This document shows, piece after piece, positions 6,154-10,770 of a DNA stretch of 10,770 nt. The position numbers and the translations under genes were made by a program. Within the stretch, counting starts at the first letter, position 1. Every line of letters begins with the position of its first letter. This DNA comes from Methylococcaceae bacterium. Lineage in GTDB: Bacteria > Pseudomonadota > Gammaproteobacteria > Methylococcales > Methylomonadaceae. Where the stretch lies: the NCBI GenBank assembly GCA_013140465.1, contig JABFST010000259.1, forward strand, positions 1 through 10,770. The letters run 5' to 3'. The notes under the pieces are model-generated. The model searched no databases. It was not told the DNA's origin and saw only the letters and a list, made by a program, of their open reading frames with translations.

Positions 6154-6846
6154 TTGGGCGAAATAGAACAACATGCCGATGAAGTGGCAAGTGGCAACCG
6201 CTTTACATTTGGTGAAAATTGGGCGCAATTCCTTTTGTTGCTGGATGACCAGCGGATAATTGAGACCGAACGCTCCCTGAAGGAAATGCTAGGCCTAACG
6301 GACCTAAGCGGAAAAACCTTTCTGGATATAGGCTCAGGCAGCGGTTTGTTTAGCTTTGCGGCAAAAAGGCTGGGTGCCAACGTGCATTCTTTTGACTACG
6401 ACCCACAATCTTATGCTTGTACGGCGGAACTTAAACAACGTTATTTTCCCGATGACCCGGCTTGGGTGGTGGAAACGGGTTCTGTTTTATATGCTGATTA
6501 TCTGGCTAAGCTCGGTACGTTTGATATTGTCTATTCCTGGGGTGTCTTGCATCACACCGGGGCAATGAGGCAGGCATTAGGCAATACTGCCCCCAAGGTA
6601 AAAGGGTGCGGCCTTTTATTTATCGCCATCTACAATGACCAAGGTGCAGCAAGCCGCCGTTGGACAATGCTTAAACGCTTATACAACAAATATCCATCCC
6701 TGCGCTTTCCGCTTAAAGTTTATTCCTTGCTAAGGCAATGGAGCCTGACTTTTATCCGTGATGCCTTACATGGCAATCCGCTAAAGTCTTGGAACAACTA
6801 CGGAGGTATCCGCGGGATGTCCGCTTTGCGGGACATTGTTGATTGA
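6154..6846 (+). CDS. SAM-dependent class I methyltransferase, C-terminally cut by a TGA
   Basis: A 230-residue product with a TTG start and a good ribosome site. It has the Rossmann SAM site FLDIGSGSGLFSFAAKRLGA (motif I Asp58 to Gly64), an acidic motif II residue in HSFDYDP (Asp81), and the later strand FDIVYSWGVLHHTG. The family (class I, Methyltransf_11/25-like, often in polysaccharide and lipid loci) normally continues with a D-W-I-GG-YPFE segment and ends in a cysteine/glycine-rich LKTCGGG-GCNEF tail. Here TGA stands where the tryptophan of DWIG is expected (codon 231). The catalytic core is intact, so the shortened protein could fold, but the lost tail is conserved in relatives. The acceptor is unknown; methylation of a glycan hydroxyl or carboxyl is one possibility. 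It is listed as a broken gene, with the remainder in the next entry. Confidence 0.75.
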   Translation: MGEIEQHADEVASGNRFTFGENWAQFLLLLDDQRIIETERSLKEMLGLTDLSGKTFLDIGSGSGLFSFAAKRLGANVHSFDYDPQSYACTAELKQRYFPDDPAWVVETGSVLYADYLAKLGTFDIVYSWGVLHHTGAMRQALGNTAPKVKGCGLLFIAIYNDQGAASRRWTMLKRLYNKYPSLRFPLKVYSLLRQWSLTFIRDALHGNPLKSWNNYGGIRGMSALRDIVD

Positions 6847-6987
6847 ATAGGCGACTATCCTTTTGAAATTGCCAAACCCGAAGAAATCATTGATTTCTTT
6901 GATCGGTAGGGTTTTGGGTTAAATACCCTCAAGACTTGTGGGGGTGGCTCAGGTTGTAATGAGTTTGTGTTGATTATAAGCAAGTAG
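6847..6987 (+). pseudogene. Detached C-terminus of the methyltransferase, with a second in-frame stop
   Basis: In the same frame, right after the TGA at 6844-6846, the sequence continues IGDYPFEIAKPEEIIDFFDR, meets TAG at 6907-6909 (codon 252), and then reads GFGLNTLKTCGGGSGCNEFV to a TAG at 6985-6987. This is the expected end of the family, giving an ancestral protein of 277 residues. TGG to TGA and CAG to TAG (both transitions) would explain the two stops, though the original second codon is a guess. No frameshift is seen, so the decay is recent, or the stops are read through. Confidence 0.75.
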
Positions 6988-7067
6988 CCTCAACGCAACT
7001 CATTGGAATCCCTGTTTCCGAAGCCTACAAGCACTCGATTCACGCTTTGCCGCATCGAGGCTACTTG
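6981..7067. repeat. Inverted repeat after the methyltransferase relic
   Basis: caagtagcctc (6981-6991) pairs perfectly with gaggctacttg (7057-7067), and the pairing extends inward with mismatches. About 65 bp lie between. It overlaps the ancestral methyltransferase stop and ends 49 bp before the flippase start. There is no T-run, so a simple terminator is not supported. Confidence 0.55.
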
Positions 7068-7116
7068 TTTGTTTAATTCTAAATAATTGCCATCCTAGCC
7101 CATTTTACTAACCACC

Positions 7117-8613
7117 TTGAGCTTAAAGAAAAACACTATCGCCAATTACATCGGCCAAGGCTATACCACGCTAATTGGTATCTTCATGCTGCCTTTTTAC
7201 CTCACCTATTTGGGAGGGGAGGCTTATGGTTTAGTTGGTTTTTTTACCGTGATGGCTGCGTGGCTAGCACTATTGGACATGGGTTTGTCACCGACCTTAG
7301 CTCGGCAGTGCGCCCATCAGCGTGGACTTGTGGGCAATGACTTGGGCAAGTTGCGTCAATTGGTGCGTAGCATAGAAGTAGTTTTTGCAGTGCTTTCGCT
7401 AGGTATAGGGATTGGCATTAACCTAGCTGCCCCGTGGATAGCTAGCCAATGGTTGACTGTGAAAACCCTGCCACAAACGGACGTGTCTTATTGCATTACC
7501 CTAATGGGCATCATCATTGGCTTGCGCTGGTTTGGTTCGCTATATCGGGGCGGTATCCAGGGCATGGAACAAATGGTGTGGTTGAATGCGGCTAATATCG
7601 TTATTGCCAGCTTACGCTATGTCTTGGTCTACGGCATGCTACGCTGGGTGACACAGCAAGCCACCCATTTTTTTGAATTTCAATTGGCGGTCAGCCTTAT
7701 TGAGCTGGCGGTGCTGGGTATCAAATTTTATGTTCTCATGCCTAAAGCTAAGCTACAGTTTTATGGGTTTTCTTGGCCGACCTTAAAAGCCGTGCTACCT
7801 TTTACTGGCAGTATTGCCTATACCTCTAGCTTATGGATACTCCTAACCCAAACCGATAAGTTAATTCTCTCGCATTTGTTACCACTAAAAGAATATGGTT
7901 ATTTTGCCTTGGTGGCCGTTATCGCAAATGGATTATTGACACTGACCAACCCTGTAAGCCAAGCTATATTGCCGCGCATGACCCTGCTATTATCACAAGG
8001 CAACGAAGCCGACATGCTGGGACTCTACCGCAAATCCACACAATTAGTCGCCACGCTTATTTTCCCTATCGCCGGTACGCTCGCCTTGTTTGCCAAACAG
8101 GTTCTATTTGCTTGGACTGGAGACTTGGGGGCTGCAAACTGGGGTGGGCCGATATTACAATGGCTTATGCTAGGCAATGGCATTCTAGCAATATCATCAT
8201 TCCAATATTATCTGCAATATGCGTACGGCAAACTACGCCTGCAAGTTATCAATTCAACCATAAATACCATCGCCCAGTTGCCTATACTCATTTTTGCTGC
8301 CAACCATTATGGTGCACTGGGTGTAGCCTATGCGTGGTTTGCCTTACGCTTGGCCACGTTTTTTATTTTTCCGAGCATAGTCCACAACCGTTTGGCGCCT
8401 GGCTTGCATTTCCGGTGGTTGTTTATAGATCTTCTACCTCGGCTATTGCTTACCGTTTTATGTCTGACATTTTTTTCCATAGTGATCGATGTCGTCAATC
8501 TTCAAGGCAGAATTGCCTTGGCGGCATTCTTAAGCCTTGTAGTAGGCTTCACGATTACCGCCAATATCGGATTATTTTTTATAATGCAACAATGGCAAAA
8601 ACGAAAATGTTGA
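7117..8613 (+). CDS. wzx: Wzx-type polysaccharide flippase (MOP superfamily)
   Basis: A 498-residue integral membrane protein with a dozen or more hydrophobic segments spread along its length. The N-terminus MSLKKNTIANYIGQGYTTLI is typical of Wzx/RfbX lipid-linked oligosaccharide flippases, as are the DMGLSPTLARQ stretch near residue 55, a central GSIAYTSSLWILLTQTDKLI segment, and NPVSQAILPRM near residue 280. Such proteins move an undecaprenyl-diphosphate-linked repeat unit across the inner membrane. The TTG at 7117 is chosen because it gives exactly this family N-terminus; no Shine-Dalgarno sequence is visible, so expression could be poor or depend on upstream translation. The length is slightly above the common range of 400-480. 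The gene lies after the methyltransferase relic and 34 bases before the glycosyltransferase, which fits a polysaccharide operon. Confidence 0.87.
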   Translation: MSLKKNTIANYIGQGYTTLIGIFMLPFYLTYLGGEAYGLVGFFTVMAAWLALLDMGLSPTLARQCAHQRGLVGNDLGKLRQLVRSIEVVFAVLSLGIGIGINLAAPWIASQWLTVKTLPQTDVSYCITLMGIIIGLRWFGSLYRGGIQGMEQMVWLNAANIVIASLRYVLVYGMLRWVTQQATHFFEFQLAVSLIELAVLGIKFYVLMPKAKLQFYGFSWPTLKAVLPFTGSIAYTSSLWILLTQTDKLILSHLLPLKEYGYFALVAVIANGLLTLTNPVSQAILPRMTLLLSQGNEADMLGLYRKSTQLVATLIFPIAGTLALFAKQVLFAWTGDLGAANWGGPILQWLMLGNGILAISSFQYYLQYAYGKLRLQVINSTINTIAQLPILIFAANHYGALGVAYAWFALRLATFFIFPSIVHNRLAPGLHFRWLFIDLLPRLLLTVLCLTFFSIVIDVVNLQGRIALAAFLSLVVGFTITANIGLFFIMQQWQKRKC

Positions 8614-8647
8614 GGGCATCCATTTTAAAACACCACAAAAATACTAT

Positions 8648-9622
8648 ATGATCCCTAAAAACGAACATGACATAATGGCCAGCTGGTCAGACAAAAAACC
8701 TTTAGTTAGCATTATTTGCGCCACTTTTAATCATGAAATTTATATTAAAGAAGCCATTAATGGTTTTTTACTGCAAGAAACCACGTTTCCCTTTGAAATC
8801 ATTATTCATGAAGATGTCTCTACGGATAACACAGCGGCGATAGTCCGGTCTTATGTTAAAAGCTACCCACACCTCATCAAACCGATATTTCAGACAGAGA
8901 ATCAATATTCCAAGGGGGCATCTCCCTTGTTAAATGCGCTGGCCCATGCACAAGGTGATTATATTGCCATTTGTGAAGGGGATGATTATTGGACTGACCC
9001 CCACAAACTACAAACCCAAGCCGATTATTTAAACGCGCATAGTGATTTTTCAATGATGGCCCATGCCGTCACGGTGCTAGACGAAACCATCACAGGCACG
9101 TCCTATACCCCTTATGCCCCGGTATTAAAGCGCGTGCATTATTTTGACGACATCTTGCGCGAGCATTTTATTCCCACGCTTAGCCTGATGATCCGCAAAA
9201 GCGCCATACCCAAGCCTATGCCCGCATTTTTTTATCAGATCATCAGCCGCGACATCGCTATCGAATTGCTGGCAGCCAGTCTGGGCCCTTGTTATTACGA
9301 TGCCCAGCCACGCGGCGTTTATAGGCATCATGATAGCGGCATGACCAAAACCCCTATCCACCCGACCAAAGAACGGGCTTTGCGCTACACCTTATATCTT
9401 GGGCTATTGGACTACTTAGGCCAAGACTACCAAAAGCCACTGCGACAAAAACTGGCTTGGGTGGATTTGGTTGCCGCCGTTGCCTTACTCAGGGATTACC
9501 GCAGCTTTAATGGCATCTTATTCGCCAAGGCCCTGATAAAAGACCCGTGGGTGATTTTTAAAATACTCTTAAGAAAATACCAACGCTGGTCAGCCGCAAA
9601 ACAGCCCATCCAGCCTGACTGA
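8648..9622 (+). CDS. Family 2 glycosyltransferase
   Basis: A 324-residue GT-A fold protein. Visible motifs are PLVSIICATFNHEIYIKEAI (start of the nucleotide-binding fold, about 18-37), IIHEDVSTDNTAAIV with Asp56 and Asp60, NQYSKG, and the metal-binding EGDDYWTDP with Asp112/Asp113. It then has LQTQADYL and a C-terminal half with an RHHDSGMTK segment. The relatives usually read HDDASTDGT, so HEDVSTDNT is a mild variant. It would transfer a sugar from a nucleotide-sugar donor to the lipid-linked acceptor at the cytoplasmic face of the membrane; donor and acceptor are unknown. The ATG at 8675 (residue 10) is an alternative start, and neither start has a strong ribosome site. The gene follows the flippase by 34 bases, so the two are probably co-transcribed. 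No transmembrane segment is clear. Confidence 0.9.
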   Translation: MIPKNEHDIMASWSDKKPLVSIICATFNHEIYIKEAINGFLLQETTFPFEIIIHEDVSTDNTAAIVRSYVKSYPHLIKPIFQTENQYSKGASPLLNALAHAQGDYIAICEGDDYWTDPHKLQTQADYLNAHSDFSMMAHAVTVLDETITGTSYTPYAPVLKRVHYFDDILREHFIPTLSLMIRKSAIPKPMPAFFYQIISRDIAIELLAASLGPCYYDAQPRGVYRHHDSGMTKTPIHPTKERALRYTLYLGLLDYLGQDYQKPLRQKLAWVDLVAAVALLRDYRSFNGILFAKALIKDPWVIFKILLRKYQRWSAAKQPIQPD

Positions 9623-9675
9623 TGACTGGCGTAATGCCATAACCTCCTATAGCCACCTTGCAAAAATCGCGTCAA

Positions 9676-9704
9676 ATGACCTGTTTTTCAAAAAATCAGG
9701 TCAT
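9676..9704. terminator. Strong hairpin after the glycosyltransferase, possible terminator
   Basis: atgacctg (9676-9683) pairs with caggtcat (9697-9704), and the loop (tttttcaaaaaat) can extend the stem with A-T pairs. It begins 54 bases after the glycosyltransferase stop. There is no U-tract after the stem, so termination is possible but not shown. The 9623-9994 gap otherwise holds only the nested repeat below; no gene is seen there. Confidence 0.4.
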
Positions 9705-9811
9705 ATCACACACTTCTACCTACCTCTTACTGCCGAAAAAGCCCTAAGCAACTGTTGTAAAGTCACTGGCTTACTTATTGCATAAACATAACATCCCTAT
9801 ACTACGCTTTT

Positions 9812-9966
9812 GCCTTAAGCCGGCTTCCCGTTTAAGCTGGGACAGTTTGGGTGTCGTTCGCTGAGCGGAGTCGAAGCGAATCCCGCCGCCGGCTTCGACT
9901 CCGCTCAGCCAACGGCTCCTCAGTCCCGCTTTAAGTGAGTAGCCCTTAAGCCCACGGCTTTAAGGC
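9812..9966. repeat. Nested palindromic element upstream of the second sulfotransferase
   Basis: Three sets of arms are stacked around one centre. The outer pair is gccttaagccg (9812-9822) with cggctttaaggc (9955-9966), one inserted base. The middle pair is ttaagctgggac (9832-9843) with gtcccgctttaa (9923-9934), imperfect. The inner pair is described separately. The whole 155 bp can fold into one long cruciform-like hairpin. It has no coding capacity and ends 28 bp before the next ATG. It is probably a dispersed MITE or REP-type element. Confidence 0.7.
9860..9909. repeat. Perfect 18-bp inverted repeat, core of the nested element
   Basis: gctgagcggagtcgaagc (9860-9877) is the exact reverse complement of gcttcgactccgctcagc (9892-9909), with a 14-base loop. 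This core sequence resembles a widespread bacterial dispersed repeat. Confidence 0.9.
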
Positions 9967-9994
9967 CGCCTGTGTTTGTTTAATTGTTATCATC

Positions 9995-10681
9995 ATGCCC
10001 ATCCAAAAATTAACCAAATTGCCCGCTTACCTGTTCAGGCCCATAAAAACCCAACTCGCTAAGCGCCAAGACCGCCTTCGGGCCCAAGGCAAAACCAAAT
10101 ATTTCTGCATAGGCCGTAATAAGACCGGCACCACGTCGCTCAAACAAGCGTTTTTAGATTTAGGCTATCCTGTGGGCGACCAGCGCAAAGCCGAACTCTT
10201 GGCAGACCGCCATTATTTTGACGGCAACTTCGAGCCTATAATTGCCTATTGCCAATCGGCGCAAGTGTTTCAAGATGTCCCCTTCAGTTGGCCGGAAACC
10301 TTTAAGCATCTCGATAACGCCTACCCGGGCAGCAAATTTATCCTCACTCTAAGGGACAGCCCCGAACAAGGGTATAGCTCTATTACGCGTTTTCACGCCA
10401 AACTCTTTGGCGGCGGGCAAATCCCCACCGCCGCCGTGTTAAGCCAAGCAAACTATGTCCGCAAAGGCTTTATGCTACGCGCCCTTAAATTACAAGGCGG
10501 TACCGATGCTGACATTTACAACAAGACCGCACTGCTTAACCACTACCAACAGTACAACCAATCGGTGTTGGCCTATTTTAAAGATCGCCCTGATGACTTA
10601 TTGGTGATTAACCTGTCCGAAGCCGACAGCTACCAAAAATTTGGGCTCTTCCCGATTTCGTGGGGTAGCCACTACATGTAG
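9995..10681 (+). CDS. Sulfotransferase family protein, second type
   Basis: A 228-residue protein unlike the sulfotransferase at 4807. It has a basic N-terminus, then the phosphosulfate loop YFCIGRNKTGTTSLKQAF (Gly40 to Ser48), a QDVPFSWPE segment, and the 3'-phosphate motif FILTLRDSPEQGYSSITRFH with Arg120 and Ser128/Ser129. Later comes DDLLVINLSEADSYQKF. Relatives usually end in a CDFLG-type helix and a short FPxxN-like tail; here the sequence turns into GLFPISWGSHYM and stops, so the last dozen residues may be altered by a frameshift or be strain-specific. PAPS-dependent sulfation of an unknown acceptor is inferred. The ATG 9995 start has no clear ribosome site. The nested palindrome directly upstream separates it from the glycosyltransferase, so it may have its own promoter. 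Confidence 0.8.
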   Translation: MPIQKLTKLPAYLFRPIKTQLAKRQDRLRAQGKTKYFCIGRNKTGTTSLKQAFLDLGYPVGDQRKAELLADRHYFDGNFEPIIAYCQSAQVFQDVPFSWPETFKHLDNAYPGSKFILTLRDSPEQGYSSITRFHAKLFGGGQIPTAAVLSQANYVRKGFMLRALKLQGGTDADIYNKTALLNHYQQYNQSVLAYFKDRPDDLLVINLSEADSYQKFGLFPISWGSHYM

Positions 10682-10750
10682 TATAAGATAGCCGAACGCC
10701 AACAAGCTTACCGACCTACCTGCAACTAGGCAATAGACAATAAGAGAGTC

Positions 10751-10770
10751 ATGCTAATACAAATCCCCCT
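10751..10770 (+). CDS. Possible start of a further gene, cut by the window edge
   Basis: An ATG at 10751 follows an AG-rich stretch (aagagag, 10742-10748) and reads MLIQIP before the window ends. MxIQIP openings are common in family 2 glycosyltransferases (QIPCxNE), but six residues cannot establish this. Confidence 0.3.

Noticed and set aside
6847..6987. Selenocysteine or pyrrolysine insertion at the methyltransferase stops
   Set aside because: TGA replaces a tryptophan position rather than cysteine, no SECIS-like hairpin is evident right after it, and two different stop codons are more simply explained by decay.
8112..8651. 179-codon open frame on the + strand inside the flippase gene
   Set aside because: It overlaps a clear membrane protein in another frame and has no recognisable motif; a shadow frame.

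Overview
The window looks like part of a surface-polysaccharide (O-antigen or exopolysaccharide) locus in a Gram-negative bacterium, most likely a gammaproteobacterium. The grounds are a YpjD-type CcsA protein at the left edge, scattered palindromic mini-repeats, and a Wzx flippase with glycosyltransferases. The genus cannot be fixed from the sequence. All recognised genes are on the + strand.

Layout. 3-515 is the 3' part of a conserved membrane gene of the cytochrome c assembly (CcsA/YpjD) family. 545-2164 is a short accessory stretch: a Uma2-type PD-(D/E)XK nuclease-like gene, a MITE-like inverted repeat, and an overlapping MntA/HepT pair (type VII toxin-antitoxin). 2278-3447 is a DegT-family PLP sugar aminotransferase. 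3518-5847 is a visibly AT-richer two-gene cassette: an ATP-grasp protein fused to a HAD-like domain, then a sulfotransferase. 5848-6987 is decaying: a frameshifted acyl carrier protein relic, a 15-bp tandem repeat, and a SAM methyltransferase whose normal C-terminus is cut off by two in-frame stops. 7117-9622 holds a Wzx flippase and a family 2 glycosyltransferase. A 372-bp gap contains one simple hairpin and a nested palindromic element. A second, unrelated sulfotransferase follows at 9995-10681, and a further gene may start at 10751.

How it may fit together (inference). The aminotransferase would make an amino-sugar nucleotide. The ATP-grasp/HAD protein could form an amide on that sugar or on a small precursor. 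The glycosyltransferase would extend the repeat unit, the flippase would export it, and the methyltransferase and two sulfotransferases would decorate it. No polymerase, chain-length regulator, initiating transferase or nucleotide-sugar dehydratase is visible, so the pathway is incomplete here. Several relics and repeats suggest the locus is being reshuffled.

The items most worth a second look are the ATP-grasp/HAD fusion paired with a sulfotransferase, the double-stop methyltransferase, and the acyl carrier protein relic beside it. I see no wholly new system that can be asserted from sequence alone.
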